DNA from: Inia geoffrensis
Lineage: Eukaryota > Chordata > Mammalia > Artiodactyla > Iniidae
NCBI GenBank assembly: GCA_036417435.1
Contig: CM070902.1
Coordinates: forward strand, 131,863,886-131,927,885
DNA: 64,000 bases
Reading direction: 5' to 3'
A model generated the notes under the pieces. That model was not told where the DNA came from, made no database searches, and worked only from the letters and a program-made list of their open reading frames with translations. Both the position numbers and the translations under genes were made by a program. Shown one piece after another: positions 11,636 to 23,723 of this stretch. Each line of letters starts with the position of its first letter. The first letter of the stretch is position 1.

Positions 11636-11639
11636 AAGG

Positions 11640-11975
11640 AAGCCATTAGACCAAGGTGTCTCTAATGCCTGGGCTGCCTATGTAAACAAACCAAAACCTA
11701 AGCCAGAGTCAGTTTCTGCAGATGCCTCAAGGTCAAGAAATGGAAACCTGAGAACAACCAATCACAAAGAGCCAACTAGGCTTTCCCAGATAAGGCAGGG
11801 TTTAAGCTACAGCCAGTCAAATAATTTCCTTGCATTGTTTCTTCATCTGCTCTCTAAAAGCCTTTTCCTGGCTCCTGTTGGGGAGGGCACCTAATCATTT
11901 TCAGTTTGGTGCTGCCTGATTTGAATCACTGTATGCTCAAAGAAACTTTTCAAGAGTTTAATTTACCTTAGTTTA
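11640..11975 (+). mobile_element. Possible LTR relic
   Basis: Pattern 'gtaaacaaaccaaaacctaa ... ctctaaaagcc ... gctcaaagaaactttt' resembles an old ERV LTR ending near a 'gctcaaataaac'-type polyadenylation site. This is family-level guesswork from memory. The boundaries are approximate. Confidence 0.35.
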
Positions 11976-12419
11976 TCTTTTAACTATAGTATGTTGTTAT
12001 TTTTAATAGTGTGCAATTATTATTGTGTTAAAGGAACACAGAGGTGATGGATAATTTATGTTGGTATTTAATAGTGTTGGATTGGGTCAGCAATAATACC
12101 AATGCTTTAAGCCTGGGTGCAGTTTTCGTCCTAGTAGCATGTGATGAATTTCAGTTCACCTCCCAAGACAGAAACCTGGGAGTCAAGGCTCTTTTCTTGT
12201 CCAGTCTAATTTGCCATCATGCCCAGTTAATCCCACTTCACTGTTATCTCTTGACTCTGTTTTCTTTTCCCCACCCCCTTTCTTATACTATAGGACTGCA
12301 GGATAAATTATAAACTTTGAATACAAGGCACTTTACCATCTGACCCTTGCCTACCTACTTTGTGGCCTCATTTGTAGCTACTACTTATTTGTGGTCATAA
12401 AAATACAGCACTCATGTTT

Positions 12420-13250
12420 CCTTCCGCAGGTAGCATAATTGACTGATGGCCCCAGGTGCTGTCCTTCTGGATTCACTCTTGAGTTCAAGTAAAGGCCGTG
12501 TTTCCCAAAGCCTTCTCTCAGCCAAAGTCTGAGTAGCACGGGGATTTGTTCTAATGTGTACCCATTCTTATAGTTACAGGAGTCCTTGAATAGGTGACTT
12601 TGGCTGGAGGACTCCCCTGAGTTCTGCCTGGTGGAGACTTAGAACTGTGCCACATCTGAGACCCTGCCTATGCAATCCTTCTCCATCCTCTCTCTCACAG
12701 GGCAGATGTGCATCATGATTTGAAGGCTTTTCCTACCTCCACCAGCTCCTTCTCCTTCACAGCGTTTTCCCCCAATAAATCTTTTGTACATCTAATCTCA
12801 TCTTGGCATTTTCTTTGGGGAGGACCCAAACTAACAAAAGTGGTGCCAGGAATGATTTGAAGAAAACTACAGGGACAAGAGGGGCTTTATAGCCAAGGAG
12901 CAAGGTGGGGGTCAGTGTATGGAAAATTACTAAGAGGAAACATCAGGCTTAAGGAAGGATTCTGGTTAAACTGACTTGACAGGATTCTTGCTGAAGACAG
13001 GCTAGGGTGATCAGATATCACCTGGAGGATGGTGAGAAATGAGGAATTTGATCAGATACGGAGGGTGGAGGATTCTGTCTAAACTGACTTAGTGGATTCT
13101 TGATGAACTGGGTGTGCAGGCCCAGCCAGGATGGACACTGAAGCCCAAGGTCAAAGCCTAATTGAGAAGGGGGCTTAGAAGAGCCTGACTAAAGTTTGGC
13201 CAAATACAGAGTTTTCGTCCAACAGGAAGAACTGATCACATATGTACTGC
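12420..13250 (+). mobile_element. ERV-L-type LTR, primer site and start of internal region
   Basis: An old endogenous-retrovirus relic. The LTR-like segment runs to about 12837 and holds the polyadenylation signal 'caataaatcttttgtaca' (12773-12790), then 'ggaggacccaaactaacaa', a common end of such LTRs. Directly after it, 'tggtgccaggaatgattt' (12841-12858) fits a primer-binding site for tRNA-Leu, as in the ERV-L group. The following 400 bp show repeated 'ctgacttgacaggattcttg' phrases and no open frame. No gag/pol coding region and no 3' LTR is visible. The element is a dead 5' fragment. Confidence 0.6.
12841..12858 (+). promoter_or_regulatory. tRNA-Leu-like primer-binding site of the ERV-L relic
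   Basis: 'tggtgccaggaatgattt' begins with TGG, as expected for complementarity to a tRNA CCA end, and lies just downstream of the LTR end. It matches the Leu-type TGGTGYCAGGAGTG pattern with one mismatch in the core. Confidence 0.5.
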
Positions 13251-13254
13251 TACC

Positions 13255-13984
13255 TTTTTACTGCTAACCTGAATAGGAAATATTAATCTTGTGTAGAATG
13301 CAGGGTCCAGAGAAAATCACACTATGATTTTATTCAGAGACAATAGCATTAAGTGGATCTTAAAGGCAATCTTAAGAGGAAAAGAAAATGTTATAGGAAA
13401 TCCACATGCATTTTTTTTGAAGTAGGCATAAAAAGGAGAAACAATAAACCAGTTATATCTTCAATACCTTAATCACCGAGGAAGCAGTGGATAAGTATTT
13501 TCAGAACCAGTAAAGGCTCCACTTTATTTTAGGAAAATGAATTACGGTGTTTGCTGCATTCACAACCCTTGCACAACTCTACCCATCTCCCTCACCACCA
13601 CACTCACAGCATATACAAAAAAGATAAGCCAAAACAGTCATATAATATAAAATAGCACCCTTGGCTACAGGTATTGGATTAGGAACACTTGATCTAATGG
13701 CAGCCAGTGCATAGATATGTCTGTAATCTATGACATGCATGACTTAGCATGAAGTGATCTGGGCCAATCATATTCTTACTCCCACATACATGACTGAGAA
13801 AAGAGAGAATCAGACCGTTAATAGTGAGTTTGAAGCCAAAGATGCATAGAGAGAAGCCCTTGAGATAGATTTGGAGCTATATATGAGGGATTAGATTTAG
13901 GTCTATGAAAAGTCAGGGCAATCTGAGTTATAAGCAGAAGCTTCAGGTGGAGAAAAGTTCCAGAATAAAGAGAGAAAAGAACTG
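13255..13984. other. Unique sequence, no feature
   Basis: AT-rich and non-coding in all frames by inspection. No repeat recognised. Confidence 0.45.
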
Positions 13985-14445
13985 GGCTAGTTGGTATAGT
14001 AGATTAAAGATGGTTGCAGATTCTTTGATACTTTGTCAAAGGTGAGGTAGACTTTTTTTTTTTTTTTTTTTTTTTACCACTTGACCACTACTTAAAATAC
14101 AGTGGGAGTGATCCTGTGCCACTTTGGAATCTCAAGAGATTGTTAGCTTCCAATTCCCATTTCTTCGAAAACTTACTCTGGGACATAAGCAACATGCTAT
14201 GCCACCAAAAGGCTCATGGAGAGGCCTATGTAGAGAACTAAGGCCCCTGATCAATAGCCTGGGGTGAGCTCCCAGCCAACAGCAGCACCAGTTTGCCAGG
14301 CATGTGAGTAAGCCATGATGGAAGTGGATCCTCCAGGTGTAGTTGAGCTGCCCCTACTGATACCATGTGGACCAGGAGAGAGCCATCCATGATGAGCTCT
14401 GCCCAGATTGTGGGTTCATGAGCAGAATAAATGACTGATGTTGGT
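13985..14445 (+). mobile_element. MaLR-type LTR (MLT1-like), with a T-run inside
   Basis: Contains 'agtaagccatgatggaagtggatcctccag' phrasing in short pieces (14308-14336) and ends 'gcagaataaatgactg' (14421-14436), typical of old MaLR LTRs in plus orientation. A 24-base T-run at 14051-14075 interrupts the 5' part. The family name is tentative. Confidence 0.5.
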
Positions 14446-14449
14446 ATTT

Positions 14450-15035
14450 TTACTTATTATTTTAATTGTGGTGAAATACACATAACATGAAAATTATCAT
14501 CGTAATCATTTTTAAGTATACAGCTCAACGTTATTACATGTATTCATGTTGTTGTGCAGCCATAATCACCATTCATCTCCAGAACTCTTTTCATTGTACA
14601 AAACTGAAACTCTATACCCATTGAGCAACAACTCCCCATTCTTCTTTTCCCTCAGTGCTGACAACCACCATTCTACGTTCTGTCTCTATTAATTTGACTC
14701 TTCTAGGAACCTCATATAAGTGCAGTAACACAGAATTTGTCTTTTTGTGACTGGCTTATTTCACTTAGCATAATGTCCTCAAGGTTCATCCATGTTGTAG
14801 CATGTGTCAGAATTTCGTTTGTTTTCAAGGCTGTATTAAATTCCATTATATATGTATATCACATTTTGCTTATTCATTCTTCTGTTGATAGACACTTGGG
14901 TTGCTTTCACCTTTTGGTTATCGTGAATAATGCTGCTATGAACATGAATGTATAAATATCTGTTTGAGCCTCTGCTTTCAGTTACTTTGGATATATCTTC
15001 AGAAGTGGAATTGCTCACTGCCATTTGTTTCTGAA
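14450..15035 (-). mobile_element. L1 3' end (old), minus strand
   Basis: Plus-strand text 'aattgtggtgaaatacacat ... ttcacttagcataatgtcc ... gacacttgggttgctttcac ... aatgctgctatgaacat' is the reverse of an L1MA/L1MB-age ORF2 C-terminus plus 3'UTR. It has no open frame of use and is truncated at its 5' side near 15030. Confidence 0.85.
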
Positions 15036-15039
15036 AAGT

Positions 15040-15785
15040 GAAAATAAATTAAACTAAGGAGTACCATTCTACTTGTTATGAGTGAACCAAACTGGTCAAA
15101 AGAAAGAAATTCCTTTAGTATAGGATACATAGCAAACAAATCATTAAACATACAAATATAAATTTTCTAGATAAAAAATTTGACAAGGTATGGCAAATTA
15201 AATGTTTTTATGGGATATTATGACACCTTGTTCTACAAATTAAAGTTCTTAGTCAACAGGTATGGTCAAAACAAGACAACTTTTTCCAAAGCCATTCAAA
15301 AGTTTATGAATTCCTACAAGTACAGATGTTCCAGAGCTTTATAATATTATAAATATATTTTCACAAATGAGTTTATTTTTAGATAATTTTTCACTTATAA
15401 AGACACACTTTATTTTGTCTCTGACTTGTATTAGTCTTTGGATTTTTTTGTGATTGTCTTAAGATTCACAGGTTAACAGAGCCATTGATTTTAACCATTA
15501 GCTTCAAGCTGCTATTTTATCTAACGTCTCATCAATAGTAAAATCTCTACCTCCCATGTGCCTATATTACTACCTTCATAAACTCTCTGAAAGGGGAAAT
15601 TAAGAGCATTGAAATAACTGGAAGATAGCAAGGATCTCAACCATTAAGACAGAAAATTGTCATAGCTAACCATTTCCTGAATATTTGAGTTAGAAGTGTG
15701 AACGATCATGAAGAGTGTTGATATGTGAAGGGGTTTAATGTGTGTGTATGTTATACGTGTTTTTGTGCATCACTTAGACTGTCGG
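15040..15785. other. AT-rich unique sequence
   Basis: No gene or repeat recognised. Confidence 0.45.
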
Positions 15786-15843
15786 AGCTCAGAGAAATCT
15801 TGCCCCCAGCTGCCAAATATTAGCATCACCTGGGGAGCTTTTA

Positions 15844-16175
15844 TTTTTTTTTTGGTTAATTAATTAATTTATTTTTGGCTTCATTGAGTCTTCATTGCTG
15901 CGCACAGGCTTTCTCTAGTTGCAGTGAGTGGGGGGCTACTCTTTGTTGTGGTGTGCGGGCTTCTCATTGTGGTGGCTTCTCTTGTTGTGGAGCACGGGCT
16001 CTAGGCATGCGGGCTTCAGTAGTTGTGGCTCGCAGGCTCTAGAGCGCAGGCTCAATAGCTGTGGCACACAGGCTTAGTTGCTCTGTGGCATGTGGGATCT
16101 TCCCGGACAAGGGCTTGAACCCGTGTCCCCTGCACTGGCAGGCAGATTCTTAACCACTGGGCCACCAAGGAAGTC
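15844..16175 (-). mobile_element. tRNA-derived SINE (CHR type, long form), minus strand
   Basis: T-rich tail, 'ttggcttcattgagtcttc', 'ggcttctcattgtggtggc', ending 'ccaccaaggaagtcc'. Target duplication cctggggagctttta (15829-15843) and cctggggaggtttta (16176-16190), one mismatch, inside MER5A. Confidence 0.9.
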
Positions 16176-16283
16176 CCTGGGGAGGTTTTAAAAATACCCA
16201 GGCTTGGATCCTACCCCATAGCACCATGTCAGAATATCTGGGGATGAGATTTCATCAAATTCATTAAAAGATCTTCAGGTGAG

Positions 16284-18002
<1,719 letters not shown>

Positions 18003-18055
18003 AAAAAGTTCTCCAGATGATTCTAATGAGCACCCAGAGTAGAGAACAACTGGAC

Positions 18056-18660
18056 AATAGGAAAGAAACTATGTTTGTACATTTTGTACATTTTGCCCAA
18101 GGCCAACTACACTTTGAGTGCTTATTAAACATTAAGGGTTTCTCTATAAGGTTTTCTCTTTTAGTAAACAGATGAGGCTTCAATTAGATAGCCAGTCACT
18201 CTATCCTATAGGGCTTTCAGTTTTCAATTTCACATAGATAAGATGAACAGTATCCATGATAATGACAGATGTGATTCATCCATTCCTTAGCTTTCTGTTT
18301 CCTTTAGGACATTCTGTTCCCTCCGATGACATTTGGGGCAGCTCATACACTCTAACAGCCTTCTGGCATAGCTGGTGATTTGAGCTTTTCTTCATCTATG
18401 TCTTTTTAACTTTATAATCCTAAGACTCTGCCTAATGTATGATATCAGTTCACATATGCTTTAAAAAAATGACACTATATTTTCTTGTTACGCTAAAATA
18501 TACTGATTGATTAATTTATTCTTGAAGAATTTACTGAATATGTGTTTCATGGTCAATACTTAAAGGTTGATCCTTGCCCTCAAGAATCTTATATTCCAAG
18601 TGATGTTAGTACCCTATTTTATACCATAAAATCTATTTTATTATTTAGGTTCTCAAACTT
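18056..18660. other. Unique sequence, no feature
   Basis: AT-rich. No gene or repeat recognised. Confidence 0.45.
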
Positions 18661-18664
18661 GTAT

Positions 18665-19062
18665 ATGGTGCTGTATTAACCAAGGTTCTCCAAGGAAACA
18701 GAACCAACAGAATGTGTATATATAGAGAAAGAGACTTATTATAAGGAATTGGTGCACAGGATTACGGAAGCTGGCAAGTCCAAATCTACAGTGTGGACCA
18801 GCAGGCAGAGACCCAGGAGAACTGAAGTTCCAGTTCCAGTCCAAAGGCTGGTAGGATGGAGACCCAGGAGAGCCGTTAGTGCAGATGAAGTCCAAAGGCA
18901 ATCATCTGGAGAATTCCCTGTTGCCTGGGGAGGCAGGCCTTCAGCTGATTGGATGTAGTCTAATTGGAGGACAATCTGTTTACTCAATGTTCACTGATTT
19001 AAATGCTAGTATCATCCAAAAACACCCTCCTAGGTAACACATAAAATTATCCATCACAGGTG
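18665..19062 (+). repeat. Old interspersed repeat of unassigned family
   Basis: 'gtattaaccaaggttctcca', 'ggaaacagaaccaacagaat', 'acttattataaggaattgg', and 'acataaaattatccatcaca' form a widespread old mammalian repeat. I recognise the text but cannot name the family with confidence. Internal segments 'ggagacccaggagag/aac' occur twice, about 55 bp apart. Confidence 0.55.
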
Positions 19063-19069
19063 CTTAGAG

Positions 19070-19094
19070 CCGGTGATGATGATGATGATGACGA
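19070..19094. repeat. (GAT)n microsatellite
   Basis: 'ggtgatgatgatgatgatga' with one interruption (gac). It sits between the old repeat and a MIR. Confidence 0.85.
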
Positions 19095-19335
19095 TGAGTA
19101 CACTATACTGTGTGCTTAGCATGTGCCAGACACTGTGCTACTCAGTGTACACCTTTTAATCCTCACATCAACCCTACAAGGGAATTACTGCTACTATTAT
19201 CATTGTATAGACAAGGAAATTGAGACTTGTTAACAGTTAAATAACTTGTCCAAGCCACAGTTTGTAAGCCTTGGTTCTACAATTTAAACCCAGGTCTGCC
19301 TGGCTCATAGCCCTTGCCCTTAACTACCACAAAGC
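19095..19335 (-). repeat. MIR, minus strand
   Basis: 'gcatgtgccagacactgtgc', 'tttaatcctcacatcaaccc', 'acaaggaaattgagac', 'acccaggtctgcctgg' match the reverse complement of the MIR core and tRNA-related part. Confidence 0.85.
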
Positions 19336-19339
19336 TCCA

Positions 19340-21066
19340 CAAAGATGTTTTTGGAAGTTTCCTTTCTGCTGTCCTCTGAAGTATACTCTTAAAGGGGAAA
19401 AGACATTTTGTTGACCTTACAGAGGAGGATTTTTCATTATTTGCAATGCTTTATTTAATACTAACTTGAAATACTGTAGGCAACAGCATTCTACTGTGTT
19501 AAATTCAGAGTGAAGACCTATCACTTTCCACTGGAAAATTTTTATTAAAATTAAGTATACCTCCTCCTCTTCCTATTAAAATGGAGAGGAGATACTTATT
19601 GCTAAGGGTTTATAAAGTGCCTTGCGATCCTCAAGTGAGAAATACTTCAAGGGGACGTGTTGCTATGCTGAGTTAAATAATTGAGTCAATTAACTTCATT
19701 TCCTCTGATCAATGTAAAATATCAATATTGCTTCTTGGCTCTTCTGACTGAATTGCATAGGTCATATTATGAGCATAAAAGTAATGTTGTTAGTAGAGCT
19801 GTGCTGAAAATCTGTTAGAATGGGAATCATAGGAATCATAAGAATGGAGAAAATTGGCTGAGTCACACAAATTATCTTTCAGTACAATATCTTTCATGTC
19901 CCTGGTTCACTTTGCATTAATTTTAACTAATTATTTAGTTAACTGACAATTATTCCTTCAAAAAACTTTTATTAAGTGTTTCTTATGTGACTGGTGGCTA
20001 GCACCTATTTAGAACTTTATAAAGCAGCTTTACACACAGCTCATTATTCTTGCCCCTGTTCTAAGGTGGAGAGTATTAGTTCCTTTCCCTAGGCACTTAT
20101 TATTTTTGCCATGTTCCCACTCCTTTTCAAAAGTTAATTTTGTTTTAATACAATTTTACTGATGAAGCTGAAGATCCAGTCTCCCTTCAGAGACAAGTTT
20201 ATAACTGCTGATGTCCAAAGTGTATGGCTTTCACTGACATCTTCCGGCTTGATCCTCCCATTTCAGTCAGTGAGATTAGTTTCTACAATCTGTAATTCTT
20301 TAGTTGAACAAATCAAAGTATATTGGTTCCTGTCATTTCCTTCAATGATCAGAGTATCAGATTTTTTGAACATTATTTTTGAGAAAATGTTATAGGATGA
20401 GAAGAAAAACCTTATTATGTTTTATATTTGTATTTAAATGAAGTGTTGGACATGAGAGGATCATATTGTAAAGGCACGTGATTGTATTTGGAAAAGGAAT
20501 TCAAATATGATCAGCCAATGCTTGCCGAGCCTAGGCCCTTTATGTCGCAAAAATAACAGTAGCTAGAAATGTCTACGACAGGTATAAGGCCCCTTTCTGA
20601 ACTGGATTTCCCTCTCCTCTTTAACGATAAATATTGTATTCACCATTTCTCACTAACCATACTATGCTTTGTGTTGGAAAAGGCTGTCAATTAACTGCCG
20701 AATCATTTCCAATATGCTGGACTATGGATTGTACGTTAACAAGTCATGAGATCATTATGACTGTGAACATAGCAAGGTTTCAGTTAGTTCTTTAATCTAG
20801 TAGGTTGACTTCATTTTTATTGATACTTAATAACACTGTTCCTGGAGCCCTGAGCGTCACTATTTTAGGATTAAATACAGATATCTATCTTTCCATATTT
20901 TTCTGCAAATGCAGTGATCATAAACACATTAAAATTAATTCATATGAGCTGAAGGCTTGTAGATCCTCATAGTTTTATTTTATTAAACACTTTAAAGTTA
21001 ATGAGAAAACCTCTTGCTGACCTTTTGGGGAATATTTTCTATATCCCCCAGCTGAATGGGATTCAT
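19340..21066. other. Unique sequence, no feature
   Basis: AT-rich, with a 77-codon open frame at 20162-20395 that has no recognisable domain. It is the left flank of the L1-A insertion. Confidence 0.45.
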
Positions 21067-21067
21067 C

Positions 21068-21082
21068 AAGACATTATCCAGG
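21068..21082. repeat. Target-site duplication, left copy (L1-A)
   Basis: aagacattatccagg, repeated exactly at 28083-28097. The last two G may belong to the element, since L1-B starts GGAGG. Confidence 0.93.
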
Positions 21083-22774
21083 AGGACTTCCGGGAAGATG
21101 GCGGAAGAGTAAGACGCGGAGATCACCTTCCACCCCACAGATACACCAGAAATACATCTACACATGGAACAACTCCTACAGAACACCTACTGAACGCTGG
21201 CAGAAGATCTCAGACCTCCCAAAAGGCAAGAAACCCCCCCACGTACCTGGGTAGGGCAAAAGAAAAAAGAATAAACAGAGACAGAAGGATAGGGACAGGT
21301 CCTGCACCAGAGGGAGGGAGCTGTGAAGGAGGAAAAGTGTCCACACACTAGGAAGCCCCTTTTCGGGCGGAGACTGCGGGTGGCGGAGCGGGGGAGCTTC
21401 GGCGACGCGGAGGAGAGCACAGCAACCGGGGTGTGGAGGGCAAAGCGGAGAGATTCCAGCACAGAGGATCAGGGCCGACCGGCACTAACCAGCCCGAGAG
21501 GTTTGTCTGCTCACCCGCCGGAGCGGGCGGGGCTTCGGATGGAGCACAGGGAGAGGACTGGGGTTGGCGGCGTGAACACAGCCTGCAGGAGGTTAGTGCG
21601 CCACGGCTGGCTGGGAGGGAGTCCGGGGAAAAGTCTGCACCTGCCGAAGAGGCAAGAGACTTTTTCTTCCCTCTTTATTTCCTGGTGCGCGAGGAGAGGG
21701 GATTAAGAACGCTGCTTAAAGGAACTCCAGAGACCGGCGCGAGCCGCGGCTAAAAGCGCGGACCCCAGAGACAGACATGAGATGCTAAGGCTGCTGCTGC
21801 CGCCACTGGGAAGCCTGTGTGCGAGCACAGGTCACTATCCACACCCCCCTTCCGGGGAGCCTGTGCAGCCCGCCACTGCCAGGGTCCCGGGACCCAGGGA
21901 CAACCCCCCGGGAGAACACACGGCGCGCCTCAGGCTGGTGCAACGTCACACCGGCGCAACATCACGCCGGCCTCTGCCGCCGCAGCCCCGCCCCGCACTC
22001 CTGCCCCTCGTTCCCCCCTGGCCTGAGTGAGCTTGAGCCACCGAATCAGCGGCTCCTTTAACCCCTTCCTGTCTGAGCGAAGAACAGACGCCCTCCGGCG
22101 ACCTACACGGACAGGCGGGGCCAAATCCAAAGCTGAGCCCCTGGGAGCTGCGAGAACAAAGAAGAGAAAGGGAAATCTCTCCCAGCAGCCACAGAAGCAG
22201 CGGATTAAAGCTCCACAATCAACTTGATGTACCCTGCATCTGTGGAATACATGAATAATCATCCCAAACTAAGGAGCCGTGTGGATGAAAGGCTCGTGGT
22301 GCTGCAGCCAGGAGTTAGTGCTGTGCCTCTGAGGTGGGAGAGCCAACTTCAGGACACTGGTCCACAAGAGGCTTCCCAGCTGCACATAATATCAAACGGC
22401 GAAAATCTCCCAGAGATCTCCATCTCAACGCCGGCACCCAGCTTCACTCAGCGACCAGCAAGCTACAGTGCTGGACATCCTATGCCAAACAACTAGCAAG
22501 ACAGGAACACAACCCCACCCATTAGCAGAGAGGCTGCCCAAAATCATCATAAGTCTACAGACACCCCAAAACACACCACCAGACGTGGACCTGACCACCA
22601 GAAAGACAAGATCCAGCCTCATCCACCAGAACACAGGCACTAGTTTCCTCTACCAGGAAGCCTACACAACCTACTGAACCAACCTTAGCCACTGGGGTCA
22701 GACACCAAAAACAACAGGAACTACAAACCTTCAGCCTACAAAAAGGAGACCCCAAACACAGTAAGATAAGCAAA
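21081..22774 (+). promoter_or_regulatory. L1-A 5'UTR / internal promoter
   Basis: 1,694 nt, CpG-rich especially at 21360-22150, as expected of an L1 internal RNA polymerase II promoter. The junction at 22276/22277 joins two parts that L1-B separates by 368 nt. 'aaggag|ccgtgtgg' here corresponds to 'aacgag-[gt...ag]-ccgtgtgg' there. Open frames of 60-130 codons in this region are frame by-products of high GC and are not conserved. Confidence 0.85.
21095..21104 (+). promoter_or_regulatory. YY1-like site at the L1-A start
   Basis: 'aagatggcgg', about 15 nt from the element start. In human L1 a YY1 site at the same place directs accurate initiation. L1-B has 'aagatggcag' at the matching position. 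Confidence 0.6.
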
Positions 22775-23665
22775 ATGAAAAGACAGAAAAACACAGCAGA
22801 TATAGGAGCAAGATAAAAACCCACCAGACCTAACAAATGAAGAGGAAATAGGAAGTCTACCTGAAAAAGAATTCAGAATAATGATAGTAAACATGATCCA
22901 AAATCTTGGAAATAGAATAGACAAAATGCAAGAAACAGTTAACAAGGACCTAGAAGAACTAAAGATGAAACAAACAATGATGAACAACACAATAAATGAA
23001 ATGAAAAATACTCTAGATGGGATCAATAGCAGAATAACTGAGGCAGAAGAACGGATAAGTGACCTGGAAGATAAAATAGTGGAAATAACTACTGCAGATC
23101 AGAATAAAGAAAAAAGAATGACAAGAATTGAGGACAGTCTCAGAGACATCTGGGACAACATTAAACGCACCAACATTCGAATTATAGGGGTTCCAGAAGA
23201 AGAAGAGAAAAAGAAAGGGACTGCGAAAATATTTGAAGAGATTATAGTTGAAAACTTCCCTAATATGGGAAAGGAAATAGTTAATCAAGTCCAGGAAGCA
23301 CAGAGAGTCCCATACAGGATAAATCCAAGGAGAAATACACCAAGACACATATTAATCAACTGTCAAAAATTAAATACAAGGAAAACGTATTAAAAGCAGC
23401 AAGGGAAAAACAACAAATAACACATAAGGGAATCTCCATAAGGTTAACAGCTGATCTCTCAGCAGAAACTCTGCAAGCCAGAAGGGAGTGGCAGGACATA
23501 TTTAAAGTGATGAAGGAGAAAAACATACAACCAAGATTACTCTACCCATCAAAGATCTCATTCAGATTTGATGGAGAAATTAAAAGCTTTACAGACAAGC
23601 AAAAGCTGAGAGACTTCAGCACCACCAAACCAGCTCTACAACAACTGCTAAAGGAACTTCTCTAG
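22775..23665 (+). pseudogene. L1-A ORF1 (two compensating frame errors)
   Basis: ORF1 of L1, the trimeric RNA-binding chaperone. ATG at 22775 (MKRQKNTAD), then a 2-nt loss near codon 6-7 relative to L1-B gives an early stop at 22814. The main body continues one frame over (22881-23393): a coiled-coil stretch (QETVNKDLEELK, EMKNTLDGINSRITEAEERI), then RRM residues (TNIRIIGVPEEEE, QEAQRVPYRINP). A 1-nt loss near 23357 ('aatcaactg' against 'aatcaaactg') returns to the first frame, which carries the C-terminal domain (ADLSAETLQARREW, FTDKQKLRDFSTTKPAL) to TAG at 23663-23665. The total length is still a multiple of three. Unlike L1-B, the coiled coil is present. Confidence 0.92.
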
Positions 23666-23723
23666 GCAAGACACACAAGAGAAAGAAAAGACCTACAAAA
23701 ACGAACCCAAAACAATTAAGAAA

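Noticed and set aside
21323..22262. Several 80-127-codon frames on both strands
   Set aside because: They lie in the CpG-rich L1-A 5'UTR, overlap one another and are not kept in L1-B.
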